A stretch of 16,268 nucleotides of DNA from an uncultured bacterium (GTDB lineage Bacteria > Cyanobacteriota > Vampirovibrionia > Gastranaerophilales > Gastranaerophilaceae), in contig CADCPD010000132.1 in assembly GCA_902803265.1 (NCBI GenBank), positions 1-16,268 of the forward strand. Direction: 5' to 3'. The translations under genes and the position numbers were made by a program. The notes under the pieces were generated by a model. That model did not search any database. It worked only from the letters and a program-made list of their open reading frames with translations, and was not told the DNA's origin. Within the stretch, counting starts at the first letter, position 1; every line of letters begins with the position of its first letter. Shown in pieces: positions 1 to 9,761 of the stretch.

Positions 1-1685
1 GCAAGTTTCATAGAATCAGTCATAACATCCGCATACATAATAACTTCGCCGCAAGAATTACGTGCTGCACGACCTATTGTTTGTATTAAACTTGTTTCAG
101 AACGTAAAAAGCCCTCTTTATCAGCATCCATAATTGCTACAAGTGAAACTTCAGGTATATCTAAACCCTCACGAAGAAGATTTACGCCGACAAGAACATC
201 AAATTCTCCGAGTCTTAAATCTCTTAAAATTTCAATTCTTTCGATTGATTTTATTTCACTATGCAGGTATCTGACTTTTATTCCCTCTGATACAAAGAAA
301 TCTGTTAAATCTTCAGCCATTTTTTTTGTAAGTGTTGTAATTAAAACTCTCTCATCTTTTTCTGCACGTTTTTTAATTTCGCTCATTAAATCAACTATTT
401 GTTTTTCAATAGGACGAACAGAAATTTTAGGATCAACAAGCCCTGTTGGGCGGATAATTTGTTCAACAATTTGAGAAGAAGTTTCTCTTTCAAATTCGGC
501 AGGAGTTGCGGAAATATATATTTTTTGTCCTACTTTTGCGAAAAACTCATCGTTTTTTAAAGGTCTGTTATCTTTTGCACAAGGTAATCTGAACCCGTAT
601 TCAATAAGCGTATCTTTTCTCGACGCATCTCCATGGCTCATGCCTTTTATTTGGGGTAATGTTACATGGGATTCATCAATTACTGTTAAAAAGTCACCTC
701 TGAAATAGTCTAAAAGCGTTGCAGGCGGTGAACCAGCAGGACGGCGTTCTATTATTCTTGAATAATTTTCAATGCCTGAACAATACCCCATTTCTTTTAT
801 CATTTCGATATCATATTTTACACGTTGTTCAAGTCTTTGTGCTTCAATAAGTTTATTATTGCTCTTTAAAACGGCTAATCTGTTTTGAAGTTCTTGTCTT
901 ATTAAATCCAAAGTTTCTTCTACATTTTCATCATAAGAGAGATAATGCACTGCGGGATATATAACAACGGTTTCAGGTATTTCAAGTATTTCTCCTGTAA
1001 CACTGTCGATTTTAGTAATCTTTTCTACTTCATCACCGAAAAAAGATACCCTTGTAACAGCTTTTTCGTATGATGGCATAATTTCTACAATATCACCTCT
1101 TGCTCTAAAATTTGCCCTCTCTAAAACAACATCATTTCTTGTATATTGAACAGAAACAAGATGTCTTAATAAATCTTCTCTTGAAAGTTCATCTCCAACT
1201 GATATTTGAATAGCACCTTTAAAATAATTTTCCGGTAAACCTAAACCATATATACAACTTACGGAAGCAACTACAATAACATCATTTCTTTCATACAAAC
1301 TTCTTGTTGTATTATGTCTTAATCTGTCTATTTCATCGTTTATACTTGCCGATTTTTCTATGTACGTATCTGTTCTAGGTATATAAGCTTCAGGTTGGTA
1401 ATAATCATAATAAGATATAAAATATTCAACCGCATTATCGGGAAAAAGTTCTTTAAATTCATTATAAAGTTGAGCCGCAAGAGTTTTATTATGAGCAATA
1501 ATAAGCGTAGGTTTTTGAACTTGCTCTATAACATTTGCAATCGTAAATGTTTTACCTGAACCTGTTATTCCAAGCAAAGTTTGAGTATCAAAACCATTAT
1601 TTATTCCGTCAACAAGTTGTTTTATTGCTTTTGGCTGATCTCCTGACGGTCTGTATTTAGAAGAAATTTTAAATTCTTTTCCCAT
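1..1685 (-). CDS. uvrB: UvrABC excinuclease subunit B, 3' end cut by window edge
   Basis: UvrB is the DNA-damage verification helicase of nucleotide excision repair; it is loaded by UvrA and then recruits UvrC. Translating the minus strand from the ATG at 1685-1683 gives MGKEFKISSKYRPSGDQPKA, then a Walker A motif GSGKT at residues 42-46, the beta-hairpin signature YYDYYQPEAY at about 92-101, the DESHVTLPQ helicase motif near the middle, and the conserved MDADKEGFLRS and QTIGRAARN motifs of the last helicase motifs. About 561 codons are present; the family usually has about 660, so only the final hundred or so residues, including the C-terminal UVR domain that contacts UvrC, lie outside the window. 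No stop or frameshift was seen in the translation. The start has no Shine-Dalgarno sequence; a promoter-like -10 box lies only six bases upstream. The gene is divergent from the small ribbon-helix-helix gene. Confidence 0.97.
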   Translation of the reverse strand, partial: MGKEFKISSKYRPSGDQPKAIKQLVDGINNGFDTQTLLGITGSGKTFTIANVIEQVQKPTLIIAHNKTLAAQLYNEFKELFPDNAVEYFISYYDYYQPEAYIPRTDTYIEKSASINDEIDRLRHNTTRSLYERNDVIVVASVSCIYGLGLPENYFKGAIQISVGDELSREDLLRHLVSVQYTRNDVVLERANFRARGDIVEIMPSYEKAVTRVSFFGDEVEKITKIDSVTGEILEIPETVVIYPAVHYLSYDENVEETLDLIRQELQNRLAVLKSNNKLIEAQRLEQRVKYDIEMIKEMGYCSGIENYSRIIERRPAGSPPATLLDYFRGDFLTVIDESHVTLPQIKGMSHGDASRKDTLIEYGFRLPCAKDNRPLKNDEFFAKVGQKIYISATPAEFERETSSQIVEQIIRPTGLVDPKISVRPIEKQIVDLMSEIKKRAEKDERVLITTLTKKMAEDLTDFFVSEGIKVRYLHSEIKSIERIEILRDLRLGEFDVLVGVNLLREGLDIPEVSLVAIMDADKEGFLRSETSLIQTIGRAARNSCGEVIMYADVMTDSMKL

Positions 1686-1720
1686 AATAATATTTTATAA
1701 CAACAAATGTTAAACGACAA
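1686..1720 (-). promoter_or_regulatory. candidate uvrB promoter, leaderless arrangement
   Basis: On the minus strand TTGTCG (1720-1715) is followed by a 17-base spacer and TAAAAT (1697-1692), then only six bases (ATTATT) before the uvrB ATG. The -10 box matches TATAAT at 5 of 6 positions and the -35 matches TTGACA at 4 of 6. A sigma70-type start about seven bases after the -10 would fall on the A of the ATG. There is no SD sequence to contradict a leaderless mRNA. This is pattern matching only. Confidence 0.4.
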
Positions 1721-1759
1721 AACTTTTAAAACTGAAAAGAAGAAGGTTGATGTGTAATG

Positions 1760-1778
1760 TTAAGAAATATTACAAAAA
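1760..1778 (+). repeat. 19-base intergenic repeat, copy 1
   Basis: The sequence TTAAGAAATATTACAAAAA occurs here, between divergent uvrB and the ribbon-helix-helix gene, and again exactly at 13905-13923. Both copies are in intergenic DNA and in the same orientation. The two TTA cores are ten bases apart, about one helical turn, which resembles the direct-repeat layout of the cyanobacterial HLR1 box, but the first half departs from that consensus. Its function is unknown. Confidence 0.55.
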
Positions 1779-1801
1779 TGATATGCCTGTAACCCAATAT
1801 C

Positions 1802-1831
1802 TTCAACTATCTTAAAAAATAGTATATACTA
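1802..1831 (+). promoter_or_regulatory. candidate promoter with palindromic operator for the RHH gene
   Basis: TTCAAC (1802-1807), a 17-base spacer and TATACT (1825-1830) form a plausible sigma70-type promoter; the -35 is weak. The -10 box lies inside the perfect 12-base palindrome TAGTATATACTA (1820-1831), and a further AGTAT follows at 1832-1836. Ribbon-helix-helix proteins commonly bind short palindromes over their own promoters, so autoregulation by the product of the downstream gene is a reasonable inference. A transcript from here would have a leader of roughly 90 bases. Confidence 0.35.
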
Positions 1832-1925
1832 AGTATGTAAAAAATAGCAAATATTTTTAGGAAAAAAACTTTATATAAATGTAAGGAATTCATAACACAG
1901 GTAACATTAAGGAGTAACACGGATT

Positions 1926-2114
1926 ATGGCAAGAGTATTAGTTTCAATGCCCGAAGAATTTTTAAACAAGATTGATGAAGTAGCAGGAACAGAAAGTCGT
2001 TCTCGTTCAGAATTGATTCGTGAAGCTTTGCGTTCATATATACATAAGAGCAACACTCGCAATACAATAGCAGCAGAAAAGAATGCTAGTATACTTGAAG
2101 CGTTGCTTGATTAA
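1926..2114 (+). CDS. small ribbon-helix-helix (CopG/Arc-type) DNA-binding protein
   Basis: A 62-residue protein with the layout of a ribbon-helix-helix regulator: a short basic beta strand (ARVLVSMP, residues 2-8), helix 1 (about 9-21), the turn with SRSRSE, helix 2 (SELIREALRSYI, about 28-39) and a short polar tail ending in ILEALLD. Proteins of this type act as dimers, the paired strands reading bases in the major groove. The start is well supported: AAGGAG at 1909-1914 lies eleven bases before the ATG. It is monocistronic as far as can be seen: a strong terminator follows at 2187-2217 and no toxin-like gene adjoins it, so although many antitoxins share this fold, a free-standing regulator is more likely. 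Its targets are unknown; the palindrome over its own candidate promoter is the obvious first one. Confidence 0.85.
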   Translation: MARVLVSMPEEFLNKIDEVAGTESRSRSELIREALRSYIHKSNTRNTIAAEKNASILEALLD

Positions 2115-2186
2115 AGTTTTAAATCCGAATGGCGCGGATTATATTTGGTAAGGGAATTAGGTAAAATAAATTAAAAATGGGTAACT

Positions 2187-2217
2187 AAAAAATCGGCTTT
2201 ATATAAGCCGATTTTTT
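2187..2217 (+). terminator. rho-independent terminator after the RHH gene
   Basis: A perfect 13-base-pair stem (arms 2187-2199 and 2205-2217, core ATCGGCTT/AAGCCGAT) closes a five-base loop TATAT and ends in a run of six T. The A run on the other side makes it potentially bidirectional. It isolates the RHH gene from trkA. The same eight-base core recurs in the terminator at 11933-11958. Confidence 0.9.
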
Positions 2218-2238
2218 GTGTTTATAACTTTAGAATAC

Positions 2239-2267
2239 TTGCGAACAATTTTTTTTTAGAGTAAATT
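2239..2267 (+). promoter_or_regulatory. candidate promoter of the trkA-trkH-yjbQ operon
   Basis: TTGCGA (2239-2244), a 17-base spacer and TAAATT (2262-2267) lie just after the upstream terminator. The -10 ends nine bases before the trkA ATG, and no SD sequence precedes that ATG, so the transcript would have almost no leader. Each box matches consensus at 4 of 6 positions. A perfect TATAAT also overlaps the start codon (2273-2278), but it would start transcription inside the gene. Confidence 0.35.
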
Positions 2268-2276
2268 ATCCATATA

Positions 2277-3620
2277 ATGAAGATAATAATATATGGAGCA
2301 AGTGAAATTACTACGTTGATTGCAAAAGAATTTCACCAAATCCACGAAATAACCATAATTGATAAAGAAGAAAAAAAGACAGAAGATTTAAGCAAATTAG
2401 ATATCTGTTTTATAAATAGCGAAGCCTTAACAATAGATACTTTAAAAAGTGCTAATGTAAAGGCTGCAAATGCTTTTATTGCTGCAACTACAAATGACGA
2501 CGTTAATATTTTGGCTTGTCTTACTGCAAAGAGGGTGAGTCCTGTAAAAACAATTTGCTTTGTATCAAAGGAACAATACAAGACATCTCTTGGTTTAACA
2601 AGAGATAGCGAATATGCAGGAAATTTATTTATTGACCATATAATTTGGCCGGAAGAACTTCTAACAAAAGAAATTTTCCAAATTGTAACTATTGAAAAAG
2701 CTCTTGATGCTGAAAATTTTGCGAATGGCAGAGCAAGACTTTTGGAATATAAATTGGAAAATGAATCAATTCTTGTTGGTAAAAAAATAAGAGAATGTGA
2801 TTTTCCGGATGATTGTTTAATTGTCGGAATAACAAGAAACGATGAGTTATTCATCCCTTACGGTGAAACTATTTTAGAAGAAAATGATAAAATAATTTTT
2901 ATGGGCTTATCTGCTCAATTATCAATTCTTGCGGCAAGATTTTTCCATGAAAAAAATTACACAAAATCAATAACAATAATCGGCGGCGGTAATGTTGGAT
3001 TAATGCTTGCCAAAAACTTAGAAAAATCAAAAGTACACATAAAAGTTATTGAAAAAAATATGAAACGCTGTGAATATTTGGCAGAAATTTTATCAAATAC
3101 TTTGATTATTAATGGCGATGGAACCGATTTAGAATTACTTACGCAAGAAGAAATTCCAAGTTCTGATGCGGTTATAAGTGTAACGAACAACGATGAAAAA
3201 AATCTGTTATGTTCTTTACTTGCAAAACAACTTGGTGTTAAACGTATTGTTTCAAGGGTTTCCAAAGATGTTAACATTCCTCTTTTTGATAAAGTGGGTA
3301 TTGATATAACGGTTTCTCCAAAACTTGCCGCTTTGCACGAAATAAAAAATACAATATCTCAGGAACAAAATATTGATATTTTGGCAACGGTTGAACAAGG
3401 CAAGGGTGAAGTTTTAGAAATCAATATAGAAAATAACTTTGCCGAAATAAAATTAATGGAATTAAAACTTCCCCGCCGTGCGATAATCGGTATAATTCAC
3501 CGTAATAACAGAGTTATAATTCCAAAAGGCGACACGTTAATAAGAGCGGAAGATAAGCTTATCATCTTCACGACAAAAGAAAGTGCACCTGTTATAAAAG
3601 AATATTTTAAGGTTAAATAA
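2277..3620 (+). CDS. trkA: Trk potassium uptake regulatory subunit TrkA
   Basis: TrkA is the cytoplasmic nucleotide-binding subunit that gates the TrkH potassium channel. The 447-residue length fits the usual two-unit protein. It has two tandem RCK units: N1 (about 1-135) plus C1 (about 150-215), then N2 (about 231-350) plus C2 (about 375-440, with LPRRAIIGIIHRNNRVIIP, a typical TrkA_C segment). N2 has an intact Rossmann motif GGGNVG at 236-241 and the matching GDGTDL at 280-285. N1 is different: the glycine loop reads GASEIT (7-12), and the position of GDGTDL is taken by an INSEALT segment, so its dinucleotide site looks degenerate. The ATG at 2277 is needed because MKIIIYG forms the first beta strand; there is no SD sequence. 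trkH starts two bases after the stop, so the two are surely co-transcribed. Confidence 0.95.
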   Translation: MKIIIYGASEITTLIAKEFHQIHEITIIDKEEKKTEDLSKLDICFINSEALTIDTLKSANVKAANAFIAATTNDDVNILACLTAKRVSPVKTICFVSKEQYKTSLGLTRDSEYAGNLFIDHIIWPEELLTKEIFQIVTIEKALDAENFANGRARLLEYKLENESILVGKKIRECDFPDDCLIVGITRNDELFIPYGETILEENDKIIFMGLSAQLSILAARFFHEKNYTKSITIIGGGNVGLMLAKNLEKSKVHIKVIEKNMKRCEYLAEILSNTLIINGDGTDLELLTQEEIPSSDAVISVTNNDEKNLLCSLLAKQLGVKRIVSRVSKDVNIPLFDKVGIDITVSPKLAALHEIKNTISQEQNIDILATVEQGKGEVLEINIENNFAEIKLMELKLPRRAIIGIIHRNNRVIIPKGDTLIRAEDKLIIFTTKESAPVIKEYFKVK

Positions 3621-3622
3621 TT

Positions 3623-5077
3623 ATGAGATTATATTATTTGATAGATGCACTTGGAATAGTAATTTTTTCAATAGGTGTAATGACCTTAATTCCTTGCATA
3701 TCTGCATTAATATATCATGATATATTTTCGTTTATATTATTTTTGGTTTTAGGTGTTTTGACAATATTGGCAGGACATTTTATGCATGTTCTTACACCTT
3801 CTGAAAAAATATTAAATTTTAAAAAGACTGAAGGGCTGGCTCTAGTCTTGTTATCTTGGGTATCGTTCTGGTTAATTGCAACAATCCCATTTCTTGCATA
3901 CGGACTAACTCCTGTCAATGCTTTTTTTGAAGCTATATCTGGTATAACTTCTTGCGGAGCTACCATATTAACTAATTTTGATTATCCGAAGACATTTTTC
4001 TTTTACCGTTCCTTTATTCAATGGTTAGGCGGTATGGGAATAATAATCTTGTTTACTGCAATATTACCGCAATTTGCGGTTGCCGGGCGACAATTATTTT
4101 TTGCTGAAGCTCCGGGTTCAAGAGAAGAAAATTTAACACCAAGAATAAAGCATTCAGCAACTGCTCTATGGAGCATATACGTCGGACTTACTATTTTACA
4201 GATAATTCTGTTAAATGTTTGCGGAATAAAATTATTCGATGCAATTTGTATATCAATGACAACAATTTCTGCAGGAGGATTTTCGCCGCTTGCTGCAAGC
4301 ATTGGAGGTTATCAATCACAAATATGTAACTGGATTTGTATAATATTTATGTTTATAGCAGGTTGTAACTTTGCCTTAATGTATAAATCGATAGTAAAAA
4401 AAGATCCGCTTATTATGGTTAAAAATGAAGAATTTAGATTTTATTTCTTCTTTGTTACCGTAATTTGTTTAATACTTGCAGGAACATTATACTTAAATAC
4501 ACATTCAACAAGTTTTAATTTATTTACGGATGCGGTATTTTCAACAATTTCTGTTATAACATCAACAGGTCATACCACAACCAATTTCGGACTTTGGTCT
4601 CATCAGGCATTAGCACTGCTGTTTTGTACAACAATAGTTGGTTCTTGTGCGGGCTCTTGCGGTGGCGGAATTAAAATTATAAGAGCAATTATATACTGCA
4701 AATTCTTAAAAATGGAATTAACAAAAATACTTCATCCAAATGCAGTTGTAAATATTAAAGTTGATAATACAGTTGTTGCAAAAGATGATTTAAGACAGGT
4801 TATATCATTCGTAACCTTTTATTTGTTATTTTTTATGGCAAGTTCTTTTGCAGTAACATTAATCGAAAATAATTTATCGGTTGGTTTGAGTGGTACTGTT
4901 TCAACACTTGGATTGGTTGGTGTTGGCGCCGGTTCTATAATAGGTCCTGCCGAAGGGTTTAACAATGTTCAAACTTTAACTAAAATATTATTTATGTTTA
5001 ATATGTTAATTGGACGTTTAGAAATAATTCCTTTTGTAGTTTTATTTAATAAAGATTTTTGGACAATATCAAAATAG
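3623..5077 (+). CDS. trkH: Trk potassium uptake transmembrane subunit TrkH
   Basis: TrkH is the membrane pore of the Trk potassium uptake system. The 484-residue protein is strongly hydrophobic, with the four membrane-pore-membrane repeats of the SKT superfamily. The four filter loops can be seen: SGITSCGAT (106-114), MTTISAGGF (212-220), VITSTGHTTTNFG (311-323) and LGLVGVGAG (429-437). Other family marks are WLGGMGIIIL (134-143), GSCGGGIKIIRA (344-355) and the C-terminal LIGRLEIIP (462-470). The length is normal and all filter glycines are present, so it should be functional. It sits two bases after trkA and shares the same transcript. Its TAG stop overlaps the AGGAG ribosome binding site of the next gene (5076-5080), a sign of coupled translation. 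Confidence 0.96.
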   Translation: MRLYYLIDALGIVIFSIGVMTLIPCISALIYHDIFSFILFLVLGVLTILAGHFMHVLTPSEKILNFKKTEGLALVLLSWVSFWLIATIPFLAYGLTPVNAFFEAISGITSCGATILTNFDYPKTFFFYRSFIQWLGGMGIIILFTAILPQFAVAGRQLFFAEAPGSREENLTPRIKHSATALWSIYVGLTILQIILLNVCGIKLFDAICISMTTISAGGFSPLAASIGGYQSQICNWICIIFMFIAGCNFALMYKSIVKKDPLIMVKNEEFRFYFFFVTVICLILAGTLYLNTHSTSFNLFTDAVFSTISVITSTGHTTTNFGLWSHQALALLFCTTIVGSCAGSCGGGIKIIRAIIYCKFLKMELTKILHPNAVVNIKVDNTVVAKDDLRQVISFVTFYLLFFMASSFAVTLIENNLSVGLSGTVSTLGLVGVGAGSIIGPAEGFNNVQTLTKILFMFNMLIGRLEIIPFVVLFNKDFWTISK

Positions 5078-5087
5078 GAGAAAATAT

Positions 5088-5501
5088 ATGAAATTTCACA
5101 CTGAGTACTTATGGTTTAATACAGAAAAAATCAGAGATTATATAAACATAACTGATGAAGTAGAAGATATAGTAAGAAAAAGCGGTATTCAAGACGGGAT
5201 GGTTTTGGTATCTGCAATGCATATAACGGCTGCTGTTTATGTGAATGATGCAGAAAGTGGTTTAATTCAAGATATTGATGCTTGGTTAGAAGAAATTGCT
5301 CCGTATAATATAAATTATAAGCATCATAGAACTGGTGAAACAAACGGAGACAGCCACTTAAAAAGTTTAACATTAGGACACGAAATAATTGCGCCAATAA
5401 CCAATGGAAGACTTGATTTTGGACCATGGCAGCAAATCTATTACGCAGAATTTGACGGACAAAGAAGAAAAAGAGTTATCGTAAAAGTTATGGGTGAATA
5501 A
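5088..5501 (+). CDS. yjbQ: YjbQ family (UPF0047) protein
   Basis: A 137-residue protein with the complete signature of the secondary thiamine-phosphate synthase/YjbQ family: the MHITAAVYVNDAESGL segment (44-59), HHRTGETNGDSHLKS (79-93), LTLGHE (95-99) and GRLDFGPWQQIYYAEFDG (107-124). H45, E56, H90, H98 and the GPWQ motif fit the conserved pocket. Members form trimers with a metal-like site; weak thiamine-phosphate synthase activity has been reported for some, but the physiological role is unsettled. The start is fixed by AGGAG at 5076-5080, seven bases before the ATG, overlapping the trkH stop. It is the third gene of the trk operon; I know of no functional reason for that pairing. Its stop is only 17 bases from the stop of the convergent radical SAM gene, with no hairpin between them. 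Confidence 0.92.
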   Translation: MKFHTEYLWFNTEKIRDYINITDEVEDIVRKSGIQDGMVLVSAMHITAAVYVNDAESGLIQDIDAWLEEIAPYNINYKHHRTGETNGDSHLKSLTLGHEIIAPITNGRLDFGPWQQIYYAEFDGQRRKRVIVKVMGE

Positions 5502-5518
5502 AACTTTGTTTTAAATAA

Positions 5519-6910
5519 TTAACCCAATAAAATACTTAAACCTGCGCGAAAATAGTTTATAAATTCCGTAAAAGAACGGATTTTATAAATCATTTTAAAA
5601 ATATATTTTGGTCTTAGATAGAATTTTTTTACTGCAAGTTTATGTAGTTCCATAATTCTTTCTTTTTCCAAAGAATGCGTTTTAACGATAGGGTTGTAAT
5701 AAGCTCCGTTATATGAACATTCTTCATTCAAAAGTTTATTTTCTTTTGCGTAATTATAAAATTTTGTTCCGGGAAGTGGTACTGCTGTGTAAAAACTTAC
5801 GAAATCAGGGTCTAACTCTATTGCAAATTCAGCAGTTTGCTTAATTGTATTTTCATCATCCCAAGGAAGACCTATTACAAAATATGCATAAGTTTTCATT
5901 TTTGCTCTTTTTAGCATTTTAAAACATTTTTTAATTTCGGTTATCGTAGTTTTTTTGTTTATTTTATCAAGGATATATTGTGAACCGCTTTCAACCCCGA
6001 CACTAACAAGACGACAGCCTGCTTCATACATGATGGCTAATAATTCTTCATCAATAGTATCTACTCTTGTGTTACAAGACCAAACTATTTTTAAATTTTC
6101 TTCAAGAATTTTGCTGCATAATTGAATAACCCAATCTCGATCTTGTGTGAAAATATCTGACCAAAAAACAAAATTTTTTATTTTATAACGATTAATACAT
6201 TCTTTAAGTTCTAAAATAATATTTTCAGGACTTCTTTGTCGTACAAATGAACCTGAAACAGGTGTTGCTAAACAAAAGAAACAATGATGAGGACAACCTC
6301 TTGAAACTTTGATTACAGCTTGAGGTTTACTGTTATCTGGACGTTTGTAGATTTTGTTATTTACTAAGTGTCTTGCAGGAAACGGAAGTTCGTCTAATTT
6401 TCTGATAAAAGGTCTTTTGCCTGTGTATTTTATTGTAAGATTTTCACGATAATAAATACCTGCAATATCGTTATAAGTTTTATCTTCCAGTATTTCTTTT
6501 ATTGTTTCTTCAGCTTCTCCAACAATAATAATATCAATATAACTGTTGTATTGAATAGTTTCTTTTGCACATGTTAAAAATGGTGCTCCTTTTGCAATCG
6601 TTATTATATTTGGAAAAATTTGTTTTGCAGTTTCCAATACTTTTAAGTCAGACTCAAAAGTCGGCATTGCAATATTTGCAACAATATAATCAGGTTTAAA
6701 TTTTACTAAATCTTTTTTGAAATCACCACCAAGAGAATAATCTGCAATTTTAGCTTCTATGTTTAGTAACTCCGCAACCCCTGCCAAGTACATTAAATCA
6801 GTAGGTGGCAATGGTGGAATTATAAATAAATCTTTTACAGGCTGTTGGCATCTGTCTTCTCTGTTTAAAACAGGTGATGGAGGATATACCAAAAAAATCT
6901 TCTTTCTCAT
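5519..6910 (-). CDS. B12-binding-type radical SAM protein
   Basis: A 463-residue protein of the class with an N-terminal cobalamin-binding-like domain and a radical SAM core. The N-terminal part (about 1-170) begins KIFLVYPPSP and has the PPTDLMYLAG segment, a flavodoxin-like fold pattern, and an IIIVGEAEETI strand-turn at about 127-137; no DxHxxG motif is present, which is common in this class. The radical SAM cluster motif is SRGCPHHCFFC, with C206, C210 and C213 in CxxxCxxC spacing. Further core motifs are GVESGSQYILDKINK (305-319), YFVIGLPWDDE (343-353) and the VPLPGTKFYNYA segment (377-388). The family includes methyltransferases, cyclases and tailoring enzymes such as BchE and HpnJ; the substrate cannot be read from the sequence. 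The neighbours give no pathway: it is alone on its strand between yjbQ and valS. The start ATG has no SD; a promoter sits immediately upstream. Confidence 0.9.
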   Translation of the reverse strand: MRKKIFLVYPPSPVLNREDRCQQPVKDLFIIPPLPPTDLMYLAGVAELLNIEAKIADYSLGGDFKKDLVKFKPDYIVANIAMPTFESDLKVLETAKQIFPNIITIAKGAPFLTCAKETIQYNSYIDIIIVGEAEETIKEILEDKTYNDIAGIYYRENLTIKYTGKRPFIRKLDELPFPARHLVNNKIYKRPDNSKPQAVIKVSRGCPHHCFFCLATPVSGSFVRQRSPENIILELKECINRYKIKNFVFWSDIFTQDRDWVIQLCSKILEENLKIVWSCNTRVDTIDEELLAIMYEAGCRLVSVGVESGSQYILDKINKKTTITEIKKCFKMLKRAKMKTYAYFVIGLPWDDENTIKQTAEFAIELDPDFVSFYTAVPLPGTKFYNYAKENKLLNEECSYNGAYYNPIVKTHSLEKERIMELHKLAVKKFYLRPKYIFKMIYKIRSFTEFINYFRAGLSILLG

Positions 6911-6916
6911 ATCTTA

Positions 6917-6945
6917 AATCTACCTGTAAATTTATATATGGTCAA
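6917..6945 (-). promoter_or_regulatory. candidate promoter of the radical SAM gene, leaderless arrangement
   Basis: On the minus strand TTGACC (6945-6940), a 17-base spacer and TAGATT (6922-6917) are followed by six bases (TAAGAT) and the ATG. The -35 matches 5 of 6 consensus positions and the -10 4 of 6. The geometry is identical to that at uvrB: same spacer and same six bases between -10 and ATG. No SD is present. Confidence 0.4.
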
Positions 6946-6955
6946 GTTATTACTT

Positions 6956-6984
6956 TTGTGTTACTTTAAAAGCATAAGTAATAT
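6956..6984 (+). promoter_or_regulatory. candidate valS promoter
   Basis: TTGTGT (6956-6961), a 17-base spacer and TAATAT (6979-6984) precede the valS ribosome binding site. It lies back to back with the minus-strand promoter of the radical SAM gene, whose -35 is eleven bases away. Matches to consensus are modest. I saw no T-box leader in the 93 bases between the two genes; there is no room for one. Confidence 0.3.
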
Positions 6985-7003
6985 TGATAATAAGGAAATA
7001 AAA

Positions 7004-9643
<2,640 letters not shown>

Positions 9644-9660
9644 TTAAATAAATAGGACGT

Positions 9661-9697
9661 ATGGCGTGACTTTTTATAAAAAGTCACGCCATTTTTA
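9661..9697 (+). terminator. rho-independent terminator of valS
   Basis: A long perfect inverted repeat: arm ATGGCGTGACTTTTT at 9661-9675 and its complement at 9678-9692, with a tiny loop, ending in a T run. It starts 17 bases after the valS stop. Confidence 0.9.
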
Positions 9698-9705
9698 ATT
9701 TAAAC

Positions 9706-9724
9706 AGAGGATAAAATTATGTAA
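9706..9724 (+). other. start-stop codon pair with ribosome-binding-like site
   Basis: AGAGG at 9706-9710 is followed at good spacing (eight bases) by ATG directly joined to TAA (9719-9724). The layout resembles the true start of the next gene 40 bases on (AGAGG, six bases, ATG at 9762). It may be chance, a decayed duplicated start, or a minimal upstream ORF in the leader of the EF-hand gene. Confidence 0.25.
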
Positions 9725-9761
9725 AAAAGGTTTTAAAATAAAGAACGGAGAGAGGTAAATT

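Noticed and set aside
2122..2140. Hairpin AATCCG...CGGATT just after the RHH gene
   Set aside because: It has only a six-pair stem with no following T run; the clear terminator is at 2187-2217.
1926..2276. Toxin-antitoxin pair with the RHH protein as antitoxin
   Set aside because: No small toxin-like ORF adjoins on either side; the gene is closed by a terminator and followed by trkA.
6938..7003. Upstream in-frame ATG that would extend ValS by 22 residues
   Set aside because: There is no ribosome binding site before it and it would overlap the promoter boxes, while the ATG at 7004 has AAGGA at ideal spacing and gives a normal ValRS N-terminus.
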